Numbered from the stretch's first letter, positions 35,729-45,753 are shown. The stretch: 64,000 nt of DNA from Fontibacterium sp040404065 (GCA_040404065.1 JBBAJM010000001.1), one strand, 5' to 3'. Made by a program: numbers and translations. The notes: generated by a model from the letters alone, not told the origin.

Positions 35729-36045
35729 TGGATTTTGGTGGCATGATAAAAAAAGCCCAAGAGATGCAGCAAAAAATGATGGAAGTTAAAGCATCATTAA
35801 AGAATATTCAGGCTGAGGGAATAGCAAGTAATGGAGCAGTAAAAGTAATTCTAAACGGAAATAATGAGATGATCAAAATAGACATTGATCCAAAACTAAT
35901 GACCGAAGACAAAGAAGTCTTGGAAGATTTAATCGTAGTAGCTACAAATAATGCAAAAAAAGAAATCGAGATAAAGTCCTCAGAGGAGATGTCGAAAATA
36001 ACTGGTGGCTTAAAATTACCCTCAGGATTTAAGCTTCCCTTTTAA
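35728..36045 (+). CDS. ybaB: YbaB/EbfC nucleoid-associated protein
   Basis: A 105-residue YbaB/EbfC protein: MIKKAQEMQQKMMEVKASL at the N-terminus and KITGGLKLPSGFKLPF at the end. The family forms DNA-binding dimers. The order dnaX-ybaB-recR is conserved across bacteria and is intact here. Confidence 0.95.
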   Translation: MDFGGMIKKAQEMQQKMMEVKASLKNIQAEGIASNGAVKVILNGNNEMIKIDIDPKLMTEDKEVLEDLIVVATNNAKKEIEIKSSEEMSKITGGLKLPSGFKLPF

Positions 36046-36047
36046 TA

Positions 36048-36656
36048 ATGAAAAGCAATTCTCATCCAGACCTTGAAACTTTAATGTTTCTTATTGCAAA
36101 GTTACCAGGACTAGGACCAAAGTCTGCAAGACGTATTGCTCTTTATCTTTTAAAAAACAGAGACAATATTATGAAACCATTATCTGGTGCTTTAGATAAA
36201 GTTTATGAAAATGTTGCTCGTTGTAATATTTGCGGAAATTTTAAGACTAACAAAATTGAATGTAATTGTAGTAATAAAAATAACTACGATCAAATTTGCG
36301 TCGTAGAAAATGTTGCTGATATGTGGGCTCTTGAAAGCACAAATGTATATAGTGGTCAGTATCATATTTTAGGAGGAACTCTTTCAGCAATAAATGGCGT
36401 AAATCCTGAAGATCTTTTAATAGGTTCATTAGTCAATAGAATTAAAGCTAATTCAGTAAAAGAAGTAATTCTTGCAACAAGTGCTACCATCGAAGGACAA
36501 ACAACAGCCCATTACATTAAAGACAGTATTAAAAATTTAAATGTGAAAGTAACAAAGTTAGCTCACGGGTTACCAGTGGGTGGAGAGATTGAATATTTAG
36601 ATGACGGAACATTATTTTCTGCATTTAAATACCGCAGTTCTTTAAATAGTGATTAG
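36048..36656 (+). CDS. recR: Recombination protein RecR
   Basis: A 202-residue RecR with a helix-hairpin-helix (LPGLGPKSARRIA), a four-cysteine zinc finger (CNICGNFKTNKIECNC) and a Toprim domain (VVENVADMWALE). It acts with RecO/RecF in gap repair. It is the third gene of the dnaX-ybaB-recR set. Confidence 0.96.
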   Translation: MKSNSHPDLETLMFLIAKLPGLGPKSARRIALYLLKNRDNIMKPLSGALDKVYENVARCNICGNFKTNKIECNCSNKNNYDQICVVENVADMWALESTNVYSGQYHILGGTLSAINGVNPEDLLIGSLVNRIKANSVKEVILATSATIEGQTTAHYIKDSIKNLNVKVTKLAHGLPVGGEIEYLDDGTLFSAFKYRSSLNSD

Positions 36657-36700
36657 TATCAAGCGCTTGATTAATTAAATAGATTTAGTATTTTTTCATT

Positions 36701-37231
36701 ATGACTATTAGGAAAATCTTAACAGAACCAGATCCAAAATTAAGAATTAAGTCAAAACCTGTCGCAAAAGTAGATCGGGAAATTAAAAATTTAATGAAGG
36801 ATATGCTCGAGACAATGTATGCTGCTCCTGGAATAGGTCTTGCTGCAATTCAGATTGGAGTAGATAAAAGAATAGTCGTCATTGATATAGCAAAAGATCC
36901 CGAACCAAAGAATCCTATGTATTTTGTAAATCCAGAAATTGTTTGGACCTCAGATATAAAATGCACTTTTGAAGAAGGTTGCCTTTCATTGCCCCAGCAA
37001 TTTGCAGAAATAGAAAGACCAGAAAAATGCCATGTAAAATATTTAGATCAGAACGGAAAAGAACAAATATTAAAAGCAGATGGATTACTTGCGACATGCA
37101 TTCAGCATGAGATTGATCATTTGAATGGAGTTTTATTTATTGATTATTTATCAAAATTAAAAAAATCTTTTATATTAAAAAAACTTTCAAAGGCAAAAAA
37201 AGAAGCTACTACAGATCGTATTAATTTTTAG
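36701..37231 (+). CDS. def: Peptide deformylase
   Basis: A 176-residue metalloenzyme with all three motifs: GIGLAAIQIG, EGCLSLP and QHEIDHLNG. It removes the formyl group from nascent proteins and is followed 7 bp later by fmt, which adds it to Met-tRNA. Confidence 0.97.
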   Translation: MTIRKILTEPDPKLRIKSKPVAKVDREIKNLMKDMLETMYAAPGIGLAAIQIGVDKRIVVIDIAKDPEPKNPMYFVNPEIVWTSDIKCTFEEGCLSLPQQFAEIERPEKCHVKYLDQNGKEQILKADGLLATCIQHEIDHLNGVLFIDYLSKLKKSFILKKLSKAKKEATTDRINF

Positions 37232-37238
37232 GTAATCC

Positions 37239-38159
37239 ATGTCATTAAAAATAATTTTCATGGGAACACCAGACTTTGCTGTTCCTGCATTAAAAGAACT
37301 GCTTAATCAAAAATTAAATATTCTTCATGTTTATACTCAGCCACCAAAAAAATCGAATAGAGGCTTGAAACTTGAAAAAACGCCGGTGCATTTAGAGGCT
37401 GAGAAAAATAATTTAAAAGTTCATCACCCAAGTTCATTAAAGAATGAAGGGGAGGTAGATTTTTTTAAAAATATAAATCCAGATTTAGTAATTGTTGTTG
37501 CTTACGGACAAATCATTCCTGAAAATTTTTTAAGTTTATCTAGAAAAGGTTTTATTAATATTCACGCTTCACTATTGCCACATTGGAGAGGTGCGGCACC
37601 TATTCAAAGAGCCATTATGAATGGAGATAAATTTACAGGTATTTCAATTATGAAAATTGAAAAAGGTTTAGATTCAGGACCTGTAATGTTGTCTGAAAAA
37701 ATAGAAATTAATAATGAACTAAATTATGGCCTACTAAGCGAAAAATTATCAGGTTTAGGATCTAAATTAATAGTTAAAGCCATTGATCTTATAGAAAAAG
37801 ATAAGGCTAAATTTTTAGAGCAAGACCATTCAAAAGCTACACATGCAAAAAAAATTACTCGAGCAGATGAAGAAATCAACTGGAATTATAATGCAGATAA
37901 AATTATTCAACAAATTAACGCACTAAACCCATCACCAGGAGCTTGTTTTAAATTTAACAATGAGAAGATTAAAATATGGAAAGCAGTAGCGGTAAAAGAA
38001 AAAGGAGCAACCGGAACAACAATTAATGATAATTTACTAATTGCTTGTAAGGATTCTGCGCTCCAAGTTTTAGAGATTCAAAGGCCAGGAAAGAAAGTTC
38101 AAAAAGCAAAGGAATTTTTATTAGGATTTAAAATTCCAAAAGCTTCAAAATTATTTTAA
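37239..38159 (+). CDS. fmt: Methionyl-tRNA formyltransferase
   Basis: A 306-residue enzyme. FMGTPDFAVPAL at the N-terminus, the formyl-THF site INIHASLLPHWRGAAPIQRA and a C-terminal OB-like domain are present. Its stop shares a base with the truA ATG. Confidence 0.97.
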   Translation: MSLKIIFMGTPDFAVPALKELLNQKLNILHVYTQPPKKSNRGLKLEKTPVHLEAEKNNLKVHHPSSLKNEGEVDFFKNINPDLVIVVAYGQIIPENFLSLSRKGFINIHASLLPHWRGAAPIQRAIMNGDKFTGISIMKIEKGLDSGPVMLSEKIEINNELNYGLLSEKLSGLGSKLIVKAIDLIEKDKAKFLEQDHSKATHAKKITRADEEINWNYNADKIIQQINALNPSPGACFKFNNEKIKIWKAVAVKEKGATGTTINDNLLIACKDSALQVLEIQRPGKKVQKAKEFLLGFKIPKASKLF

Positions 38160-38896
38160 TGCAAAGACTAAAATGTATAGCTGAATATGATGGAACTCAT
38201 TTTGTGGGTTGGCAAAGACAAATTAATGGAAAATCAGTTCAAGAAACGATCGAAGATGCGATTGAGAAATTAGCTGAACAGAAGATAACAATTTTTGGTG
38301 CAGGAAGAACAGATGTAGGTGTTCATGCCGTTCATCAAGTTTTTCATTTTGATTTTGATAAAGATATTGATGCTAAAAAAATCACTGAAGCCTTAAATTT
38401 TCATTTAAAAAATAATTCTATTAGCATTTTAAAAACAGAATTTGTTCATAATGATTTTGATTCAAGAAGAGATGCAAAATTAAGAATTTATAAATATATA
38501 ATTATTAATCGCGATTCACCTTTATCTATAGAAAAGGATAGGGCATGGCAAATAAAAACTCATTTAGACGAGAAGAATATGTATGATGCTGCGCAAATTT
38601 TAGTCGGGACTCATGATTTTACAACTTTTAGAGCAGCTTCTTGTGGAGCTAAATCTCCAATTAAAACTATGGAGAAAATAAATATTTTTAGAAAAGATGA
38701 TTACATTTATAGTTATTTTGAATCACAATCCTTTTTGCAACACCAAGTTCGTTCTATGATGGGATGCATTAAGCTTGTAGGAGAAAATAAATGGTCAAAG
38801 AATGATTTGATTGATGCGCTAAATTCTAAAGATAGATCTAAATGCGCAGTACCTGCACCTGCTGCTGGATTATATTTAGATAACATTATTTATTAA
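38159..38896 (+). CDS. truA: tRNA pseudouridine synthase A
   Basis: A 245-residue TruA with the catalytic aspartate in GAGRTDVGVHA and the C-terminal FLQHQVRSMMGC motif. It modifies positions 38-40 of the tRNA anticodon stem. It is the end of the recR-def-fmt-truA run. Confidence 0.97.
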   Translation: MQRLKCIAEYDGTHFVGWQRQINGKSVQETIEDAIEKLAEQKITIFGAGRTDVGVHAVHQVFHFDFDKDIDAKKITEALNFHLKNNSISILKTEFVHNDFDSRRDAKLRIYKYIIINRDSPLSIEKDRAWQIKTHLDEKNMYDAAQILVGTHDFTTFRAASCGAKSPIKTMEKINIFRKDDYIYSYFESQSFLQHQVRSMMGCIKLVGENKWSKNDLIDALNSKDRSKCAVPAPAAGLYLDNIIY

Positions 38897-38897
38897 C

Positions 38898-39824
38898 TTA
38901 AACTTCTAATAAGGCTTTAACGTGATATTTTGCGCTTTCTTGAATGGCCGCAAGATTGTAACCACCCTCCAAGATTGAAACAATTTTATTATCGCAGATT
39001 TGTTTTGCAATTTTCATAATTTCTTTGGTTAACATATAATAATCTTTAGATTCTAAATTAATGTTAGCCAAAGGATCATTTTTGTGCGCGTCAAAACCCG
39101 CTGATAACAATATAAATTCAGGCTTAAACTCATTTAGTTTGGTGTAGATTTTTTTATAACTATCAAAAACCTCTTCTGAATTCGTTCCTGATTTTAGAGG
39201 AATATTTAAAATATTATTATATTTTCCAGTTTCATCTTCAGAACCTGTTCCTGGATAAAATGGGAATTGATGTGATGAAATATATAAAACTTTTTTTTCA
39301 TTATAAAAAATATCCTGCGTTCCATTTCCATGATGAACATCAATATCAATGATTGCCACTTTGTTTAGTCTATATTTTTCTATTAAATAAGTTGCGCCCA
39401 CAGCAACGTTATTAAATATGCAAAATCCCATAGCATGTTCTTTTTCCGCATGATGACCAGGAGGCCTGACAACACAAAAAGCATTATCAAATTCTTTATT
39501 CATTACTCCATCAATTGCATTAATAATTGATGCAACAGCATCATACGCAGCTTTTTTACTCCCCTTAGAGACAATCGTGTCTCCATCAAGAAAATCTAAA
39601 CCTTCTTTTGGAAATGATTGATTAATTTTTTCAAAATATTTTTCTGAATGAGTAAGTTTAATATATTTTTCATCAAAAGAGCCTACGTTTTTCCAGATTA
39701 AGTTCTTAGATTGTATTTTTTTTAAACCATTTATAATTGATGGGATTCGTTCCGGACATTCTGGATGGCCAGGACCAGTGTCATGTTGAATGGAAGATTC
39801 GGCAGTGAATATGCAGGTTGTCAC
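38898..39824 (-). CDS. Histone-deacetylase-family amidohydrolase
   Basis: A 308-residue class II HDAC/AcuC-like enzyme. TGPGHPECPERIP at the N-terminus, the catalytic RPPGHHAE, DIDVHHGNGTQDIFY and LSAGFDAHKNDPL motifs carry the zinc ligands. Bacterial members deacetylate polyamines, acetoin-related or protein substrates; the actual substrate here is unknown. Its start overlaps the dapE stop by four bases. Confidence 0.9.
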   Translation of the reverse strand: MTTCIFTAESSIQHDTGPGHPECPERIPSIINGLKKIQSKNLIWKNVGSFDEKYIKLTHSEKYFEKINQSFPKEGLDFLDGDTIVSKGSKKAAYDAVASIINAIDGVMNKEFDNAFCVVRPPGHHAEKEHAMGFCIFNNVAVGATYLIEKYRLNKVAIIDIDVHHGNGTQDIFYNEKKVLYISSHQFPFYPGTGSEDETGKYNNILNIPLKSGTNSEEVFDSYKKIYTKLNEFKPEFILLSAGFDAHKNDPLANINLESKDYYMLTKEIMKIAKQICDNKIVSILEGGYNLAAIQESAKYHVKALLEV

Positions 39825-40981
39825 TTAAAGTAATTAACAAGAATATCTAAATATATGTTTTTTAATTTTTTTAAATCAGAAACTCTTGCCATTTCATCTA
39901 CTTGATGGATAGTTTTTGCAATTAAACCAAACTCAATACAAGGAGTGATTTTTTTTATAAAACGAGCATCAGAGGTACCACCCGATGTTGATAACACCGG
40001 ATTTATTCTTGTGCTTTTTTTTATAACATTTTTAATCATGTAAACAGTTTTATTAGGTTTTGTTAAAAAAGATTCCCCTGAAGCATGATATTTAATCTTG
40101 TAACTTGCTTTAGTTTTTTTAGTGATGGAAGAAAAAATTTTGTTTAATTTACTTTTAAGTGAACTTGATGTGTGCAAATTATTAAATCTTATATTAAAAC
40201 AAGCTTTTGCTTCAGCAGGAATGACATTATCGGCAGTGTTATCGATTGTAATTTTTGTCACCTCAAGATTTGAAGGTTCAAAGTCTTGATTACCTCTATC
40301 TAGTTTTAATTTTTTTATTTTATTTAAGATTTCAATTATAATTGTAGAAGGGTTGTTAGAAGCGTGGGGATAAGCAACATGCCCTTGAGTCCCTATAATT
40401 GTTAAATGGCCGGTCATACTTCCTCTTCTTCCAATTTTAATCATTTCACCAAGTTTATTTTCATTAGTAGGCTCTCCCACTATGCAAAAATTAATTTTTT
40501 CTTTTTTTTGTATTAATTTTTCTATAACTTTTTTTGTTCCGTTAATTGCAATGGTTTCTTCATCGCCAGTTATTAAAAGACTGATTGATCCCTTTAGTTT
40601 TTTATTTTTCTTTAGAAATTCGCTAACGGCAGCAACAAAACAAGCAATTGCACCTTTCATGTCGCTAACACCTCGTCCAATTAATTTCTGATTTTTTATA
40701 ACCCCACCAAAAGGATTAACAGTCCAAGATTTTAGATCTCCAACAGGAACAACATCTGTGTGCCCTGCAAAACAAAAGTTTGGAGAACTTTTACCAATTC
40801 TTGCATATAGATTTTTAATTTTTACAGTTCCCTTTTCTTGAAACTCCATGACCTGACATTTAAAACCTAATTTTTTTAGATTTTTTGCAACAATATTAAT
40901 TGCGCCATCATCTTTAGGTGTAACACTTTGACATCTGACAAGGTCCTTTGCTAAAGCAACTTCACTGATAGTCTTTAGCAT
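39821..40981 (-). CDS. dapE: Succinyl-diaminopimelate desuccinylase
   Basis: A 386-residue M20 metallohydrolase: FAGHTDVVPVGD, RGVSDMKGAIACFV and TGDEETIAINGTKK give the zinc ligands and general base. It makes LL-diaminopimelate in the succinylase branch. It lies directly after dapD, so this organism uses the succinyl pathway. Confidence 0.95.
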   Translation of the reverse strand: MLKTISEVALAKDLVRCQSVTPKDDGAINIVAKNLKKLGFKCQVMEFQEKGTVKIKNLYARIGKSSPNFCFAGHTDVVPVGDLKSWTVNPFGGVIKNQKLIGRGVSDMKGAIACFVAAVSEFLKKNKKLKGSISLLITGDEETIAINGTKKVIEKLIQKKEKINFCIVGEPTNENKLGEMIKIGRRGSMTGHLTIIGTQGHVAYPHASNNPSTIIIEILNKIKKLKLDRGNQDFEPSNLEVTKITIDNTADNVIPAEAKACFNIRFNNLHTSSSLKSKLNKIFSSITKKTKASYKIKYHASGESFLTKPNKTVYMIKNVIKKSTRINPVLSTSGGTSDARFIKKITPCIEFGLIAKTIHQVDEMARVSDLKKLKNIYLDILVNYFK

Positions 40982-40982
40982 A

Positions 40983-41798
40983 TCAATCTCTTAGTAGATC
41001 GTTTATTGAGGTTTTGCTTCTTGTTTTTTCATCAACGGTTTTTACAATTACCGCGCAATATAAACTTGGTTTAGTTTTATCTTCGTTTGCAAGTGATCCT
41101 GAAACCACAACTGAATAAGGAGGAACTTTTCCATAAATAATCTTATTTGTTTTTCTATCGATAATTTTTGTTGAAGCTCCAAGGTAAACACCCATAGAAA
41201 TTACAGAACCTTCTCCAACGATAACTCCTTCAGCCACTTCTGATCTTGCTCCAATAAAACAATTATCTTCAACGATAACAGGATTTGCTTGCAGAGGTTC
41301 TAACACACCACCAATACCAACTCCTCCAGAGATATGACAATTTTTTCCAATTTGTGCACATGAGCCAATAGTTGACCAGGTATCAATCATTGTACCCTCA
41401 TCAACATAAGCACCTACATTTATAAACGATGGCATCAACACAACATTTTTTGCTATGTATGCAGATTTTCTAATCGCTCCATTTGGTACCGCTCTAAATC
41501 CTGCATCAATATGTTTTTTTTCATCCCAAAGAGTTGTCTTGCCATCTACTTTGTCAAACCAAGTAGTGTAGGGACCTGAAAGAATTTTATTATCTTTAAT
41601 TTTAAAACTTAAAAGAATTGCTTTTTTTATCCATTGATGAGTATGCCATTCATTATTTTTTTTTTCACATACTCGAATAGTTCCTGAATCAAGTTTTTCC
41701 AAAATTTCATTAATTGCTGTAATAATTACTTTATCAGAATTTTTATTAATATTACTTCTGTCTTCCCAGGCTTTTTCAATAATATTTTCTAGACTCAT
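40983..41798 (-). CDS. dapD: 2,3,4,5-tetrahydropyridine-2,6-dicarboxylate N-succinyltransferase
   Basis: A 271-residue left-handed beta-helix acyltransferase: MPSFINVGAYVDEGTMIDTW and CHISGGVGIGGVLEPLQA are DapD signatures, with hexapeptide repeats through the centre. It uses succinyl-CoA and feeds dapE immediately downstream. Confidence 0.97.
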   Translation of the reverse strand: MSLENIIEKAWEDRSNINKNSDKVIITAINEILEKLDSGTIRVCEKKNNEWHTHQWIKKAILLSFKIKDNKILSGPYTTWFDKVDGKTTLWDEKKHIDAGFRAVPNGAIRKSAYIAKNVVLMPSFINVGAYVDEGTMIDTWSTIGSCAQIGKNCHISGGVGIGGVLEPLQANPVIVEDNCFIGARSEVAEGVIVGEGSVISMGVYLGASTKIIDRKTNKIIYGKVPPYSVVVSGSLANEDKTKPSLYCAVIVKTVDEKTRSKTSINDLLRD

Positions 41799-41800
41799 GT

Positions 41801-42469
41801 TTATTTAATTAACAAATTACACTGCTCAAGAAAATGATCTAATTCTTTTATTTTAAAGTGTACATGGTCTTCATCATGACCTTGTTTTGCCCATTTATCT
41901 TCATTTATCATCCAAGCCGTCTTCATACCAAGCTCGTGAGCCGGCTTTAAGTTTTTTGCTATGTCTTCAAAAAAAATACTTTGCTCAGGAATAATATTGT
42001 ATTTTTTAATAAGTTTTTCATAGGGTGACCTTTCTGGCTTTGGAATAAAGTCCGCATCAATAATATCAAATATTGAAAAAAGGTTTTCATCTAGCTGTAG
42101 ATTAGTAACAACATTCTTTGCGTGTTTTTTTGATCCGTTTGTAAATATAATTTTTTTTCCAGGTAAGTTTTTTATTTCTTTATTTAGTTTTTCATTTTTA
42201 GTTAGAGAATTGTAATCAATATTATGTACAAATTCTAAAAAATGATGAGGGTCAATATTGTGGTGTTTAATTAGACCATTTAAAGTTGTTCCATGTTTCT
42301 GGAAGTATTCATTTTTTATTTTAACAGCCTCTTCATTATCCACTTTTAAATGTTCAGTAATGAAACTAGTCATTAGCTTATCGATTTTTGGAAATAAGTT
42401 TGTAGAGGCGGGATAGAGAGTATTATCTAGATCAAAAATCCAAAATCTTACATTTTTTATTTGATCCAT
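41801..42469 (-). CDS. HAD-superfamily hydrolase, pyrimidine 5'-nucleotidase type
   Basis: A 222-residue HAD phosphatase: nucleophile motif FDLDNTLYPA, motif II FTNGSKKH, and PKPERSPYEKL with FFEDIAKNL as motifs III/IV. The LYPxxTNLFP cap start resembles the SDT1/pyrimidine 5'-nucleotidase group. It is coupled to argB (1-bp overlap) between argB and dapD, but a direct role in amino-acid synthesis is not evident. Confidence 0.82.
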   Translation of the reverse strand: MDQIKNVRFWIFDLDNTLYPASTNLFPKIDKLMTSFITEHLKVDNEEAVKIKNEYFQKHGTTLNGLIKHHNIDPHHFLEFVHNIDYNSLTKNEKLNKEIKNLPGKKIIFTNGSKKHAKNVVTNLQLDENLFSIFDIIDADFIPKPERSPYEKLIKKYNIIPEQSIFFEDIAKNLKPAHELGMKTAWMINEDKWAKQGHDEDHVHFKIKELDHFLEQCNLLIK

Positions 42470-43323
42470 TATTTTACTATAAGTGTTCCGGCTCCAAGAT
42501 TTGAGAATAATTCAAAAAGAACGGCATGAGATTTTCTGCCATCAATAATAACCACACCATTCACACCAGATTCAATTGCGCTAATGCATGTTTTTATTTT
42601 AGGAATCATTCCTCCGGTAATAGTGCCGTTATCAATAAGATCTAAGGCTTGTTTAATGGACAGTTCAGAAATTAAATTACCATTTTTATCATTCACTCCA
42701 GGAACGTCGGTCATTAAAAGTAATCGTTCCGCTTTAATTTGATTAGCAATAGTTCCGGCAGCTGTATCTGCATTAACATTATAAACCTGACCTTTGTTAT
42801 CCATTCCCATAGGAGCAATAACAGGAATAATTTTTTGTTTAAAAAAATTATTTAATACTTGCGTGTCAATTTTTTTTGGATCTCCAACAAATCCTAATTG
42901 TTCATCGATAGGCTTATCAATATGAATAACATTATTTTTTCTAACCGTAACGGATTCAGCCTTTGCTCCGTAATTTATAATAGCATCTCTAAGATCAGGA
43001 TTAATCTCATTTAACAAAACATCTTCTACAACTTTTATGACATTTTCATCGGTTACTCTTAAGCCAGAAATAAATTTACTTTCTAAGTTTTGTGCTTCTA
43101 ATTTAGTTTTAATTTGAGGACCACCACCATGAATAACAGCAACATCAACATCTAATTTTCTTAAAATAGCTGCATCTTGAGCAAAAGCTTTAGATAAACT
43201 CTGGTCAGACATAACTTGTCCGCCGTATTTTAAAATTATTTTTTTATTTTTGTATTTATCAAAATAAACTGAAGCTTCCTGAATTAATGGACCAAGTTCT
43301 GGCCAAAAAGACTTTATATCCAT
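42469..43323 (-). CDS. argB: Acetylglutamate kinase
   Basis: A 284-residue amino-acid kinase: ILKYGGQVM, VIHGGGPQIK and MTDVPGVNDKNG with GGMIPKIKTC at the substrate site. It phosphorylates N-acetylglutamate in arginine synthesis. Its start abuts the yidC stop. Confidence 0.95.
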   Translation of the reverse strand: MDIKSFWPELGPLIQEASVYFDKYKNKKIILKYGGQVMSDQSLSKAFAQDAAILRKLDVDVAVIHGGGPQIKTKLEAQNLESKFISGLRVTDENVIKVVEDVLLNEINPDLRDAIINYGAKAESVTVRKNNVIHIDKPIDEQLGFVGDPKKIDTQVLNNFFKQKIIPVIAPMGMDNKGQVYNVNADTAAGTIANQIKAERLLLMTDVPGVNDKNGNLISELSIKQALDLIDNGTITGGMIPKIKTCISAIESGVNGVVIIDGRKSHAVLFELFSNLGAGTLIVK

Positions 43324-45003
43324 CTAAGCTGTTTTTACGGTAGTTTGTTTCATAATGTACCATTGTTGAGCCATAGTCAGTACATTACTAACAGTCCAAT
43401 ACACTACTAATCCAGAAGGGAAAGTTGCAAGCATTACTGTAAGCACCAAAGGAAAGAATGCAAATATTTTTGCTTGAATTGGATCTGGAGGAGTAGGGTT
43501 TAACTTTTGTTGAAAGTACATAGTAATCCCCATCAGTATCGGCCACACTCCTATCATTAAGAAAGAAGGAGGATCCCAAGGAATAAGACCAAATAAATTA
43601 AAGATCGTTGTTGGATCAGCTGCTGATAAATCCTTAATCCAACCAAAAAATGGTGTGTGACGCATTTCAAGTGTGACGAAAAGCATTTTATAAACAGCAA
43701 AGAAGATTGGGATCTGTATTAATATTGGCAGACAACCAGACAAAGGATTAACTTTTTCTCTTTTATAAAGAGCCATTATTTCTTGCTGTGTTTTTTTAAC
43801 ATCATCTTTGTATAATTCTTTTAGTCTTAACATTTCTGGCTGTAGTATTTTCATTTTAGCCATGGATTTGAACGAATAGTTTGCAAGGGGGTAAAATACA
43901 ATTCTTACCATCAGAGTTAATATAATGATCGCAACTCCGAAGTTTCCAACAGCTTTAAAAATATAATCAATAATGAAGAAGAAAGGTTTAGTAATAAAGT
44001 AGAACCAGCCCCAATCGATTGTCAAATCAAAGCGATCAATTTTTTCATTATCAGCGTAACTATCAATCGTATGAACTTCTTTTGCACCAACGAAAACTTT
44101 TAAAGTATTCGAGGCACTTTTTTGAGGATTAGCGATTGTTGGATCAGATATTATAAAATTTGTTTTATATAATTTGGAAAATGAATATTCTCCTTTAAAA
44201 GACTTACCGTTTTCAGGAATAATTGCAGTCATCCAATATTTATCCGTAATACCAAACCAACCGCTATTACCGCTAAAAGTTTTTTTATTTTTTTCTACAT
44301 CAGCGTAAGTTTCTTCTTTTAAATTCTTATTAACGACACCAATTAAACCTTCATGAAGTATATAGAAATTTTCTGTATGTGGTTTTTCATTTCTTGTAAT
44401 TTGAGAATAATGAAAAAGTTCGATTGCTTTGCCTTTGTCATTTCTTATGGTCTCTGTGATTTTAAATAAATATTTATTATCTATTTCAATTTTCTTTAAA
44501 AAAATAACACCTTCTCTATTGTTCCACTCAAGTGTTACAGGTGAATTTGGAGTAAGTTTTTTACCCTCTTTAATTTGCCAGACACTATTATTATCAGGAA
44601 CTTTTACATCTGATTTTGCGCTAGCCCATCCAGATTCTACAAAATAACCATCTTTTGATTTTTTAGGATTAAGCACAACAATTTGCTTGCTGTTTTTATC
44701 AATGCTTTCTCTATAGTTTTTTAATGTAATATCATCAATCAGAGCGCCCTTTAAAGATATAGAACCAACTAAACTATTGTTTTCAACTTCAACTCTACCA
44801 TTTTCTTTTAAAGCTTCATTTCTTGAAATAATTTTAACAGGAGATTCTTTTTCAAGTGAAGGAGTCTCAGATTTTGATAATTTTTTTTCAGTTTGTTTTT
44901 GATTTTGTTCATTAATTTTTTCTGGATTTTCAAAAAATAAAGACCAACCTAATAGTATTGAAGTCGATAAAACTATCGCGATAATTAAATTTTTATTTTC
45001 CAT
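43324..45003 (-). CDS. yidC: Membrane protein insertase YidC
   Basis: A 559-residue YidC/Oxa1 insertase. An N-terminal signal anchor (LIIAIVLSTSILLGWSLFF) precedes a large periplasmic domain and the five-helix core (AIIILTLMVRIVFYPLANYS to WTVSNVLTMAQQWYIM). The groove arginine is in LMVRIVFYPL. It is in the conserved rpmH-rnpA-yidD-yidC order and overlaps yidD by 11 bases. Confidence 0.97.
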   Translation of the reverse strand: MENKNLIIAIVLSTSILLGWSLFFENPEKINEQNQKQTEKKLSKSETPSLEKESPVKIISRNEALKENGRVEVENNSLVGSISLKGALIDDITLKNYRESIDKNSKQIVVLNPKKSKDGYFVESGWASAKSDVKVPDNNSVWQIKEGKKLTPNSPVTLEWNNREGVIFLKKIEIDNKYLFKITETIRNDKGKAIELFHYSQITRNEKPHTENFYILHEGLIGVVNKNLKEETYADVEKNKKTFSGNSGWFGITDKYWMTAIIPENGKSFKGEYSFSKLYKTNFIISDPTIANPQKSASNTLKVFVGAKEVHTIDSYADNEKIDRFDLTIDWGWFYFITKPFFFIIDYIFKAVGNFGVAIIILTLMVRIVFYPLANYSFKSMAKMKILQPEMLRLKELYKDDVKKTQQEIMALYKREKVNPLSGCLPILIQIPIFFAVYKMLFVTLEMRHTPFFGWIKDLSAADPTTIFNLFGLIPWDPPSFLMIGVWPILMGITMYFQQKLNPTPPDPIQAKIFAFFPLVLTVMLATFPSGLVVYWTVSNVLTMAQQWYIMKQTTVKTA

Positions 45004-45262
45004 GATTTTTACTTTTGTTTATAACAGGATCATAACCAAAACCGCCGCCCAAAAACTTAATAGGATGACATCTTAAAATTCTAAGCGTTCCTTTAAAACA
45101 ACCTTTAATAAAACCAAATCTTTTTAAGCTTTCTATAAAATATTCAGAACAGGTTGGGTCGTAATGACAGGCGTTGTGGAAAAAGGGAGATAATAAAAAT
45201 TTATAAAGTCTAATTATTTTAGTTAAAATAAAAGAGAAAAAGTTATCTATGTTTTTTATCAT
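44993..45262 (-). CDS. yidD: Membrane protein insertion efficiency factor YidD
   Basis: An 89-residue YidD with the family motif CHYDPTCSEYFIESLKRFG, then GTLRILRCHPIKFLGGGFGYDPV. It is membrane-associated and assists YidC. It overlaps both rnpA (1 bp) and yidC. Confidence 0.95.
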   Translation of the reverse strand: MIKNIDNFFSFILTKIIRLYKFLLSPFFHNACHYDPTCSEYFIESLKRFGFIKGCFKGTLRILRCHPIKFLGGGFGYDPVINKSKNHGK

Positions 45263-45615
45263 TATTTTATAGAGCTAAATTTATATTCTAGTTCTTTTAC
45301 AATTTTATTAAAATCAACATCATATATTTTTGATTTTGCAAAAACAGCATACTTATATTTATTGTTAAATGAATCAATCTCAGTAATTGCTTTGCGGGCA
45401 GCCATCTTTAGTCTTCTTCTAATTCTATTTCTTTTTACCGCATTTCCGAGCTTTTTGGCCGAAACAAAGCTCATATGCACTTTATTTTGAACAGAAGGAT
45501 TATCTTGATGATTGTAGTAGATGGTAAATAAATCGGAACTTACTTTTTTTGCAGATAAGATTTTTTTAAACTCGTCATTGCCTCTAAGACTTTCAAATTT
45601 TAGAGTCTTGGGCAT
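45262..45615 (-). CDS. rnpA: Ribonuclease P protein component
   Basis: A 117-residue RnpA with the conserved basic helix AKKLGNAVKRNRIRRRLKMA. It partners the RNase P RNA in tRNA 5' processing. It is three bases downstream of the rpmH stop. Confidence 0.96.
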   Translation of the reverse strand: MPKTLKFESLRGNDEFKKILSAKKVSSDLFTIYYNHQDNPSVQNKVHMSFVSAKKLGNAVKRNRIRRRLKMAARKAITEIDSFNNKYKYAVFAKSKIYDVDFNKIVKELEYKFSSIK

Positions 45616-45618
45616 GAC

Positions 45619-45753
45619 TTAAGCAGATACTGTTTTTCTACCCTTAAATCTTCTGCGTGCGATAACTTTTCGACCGCCTTTAGTTGCCATACGAGATCTA
45701 AAACCGTGTCTTCTTTTTCTTACTATTTTACTTGGCTGAAAGGTTCTTTTCAT
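45619..45753 (-). CDS. rpmH: 50S ribosomal protein bL34
   Basis: A 44-residue bL34 starting MKRTFQPSKIVRKRRHGFRS and ending KGRKTVSA. It heads the rpmH-rnpA-yidD-yidC run. The 82-base gap to the divergent gene at 45836 should hold its promoter. dnaA is not adjacent, so this is not the dnaA-rpmH type origin arrangement. Confidence 0.97.
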   Translation of the reverse strand: MKRTFQPSKIVRKRRHGFRSRMATKGGRKVIARRRFKGRKTVSA

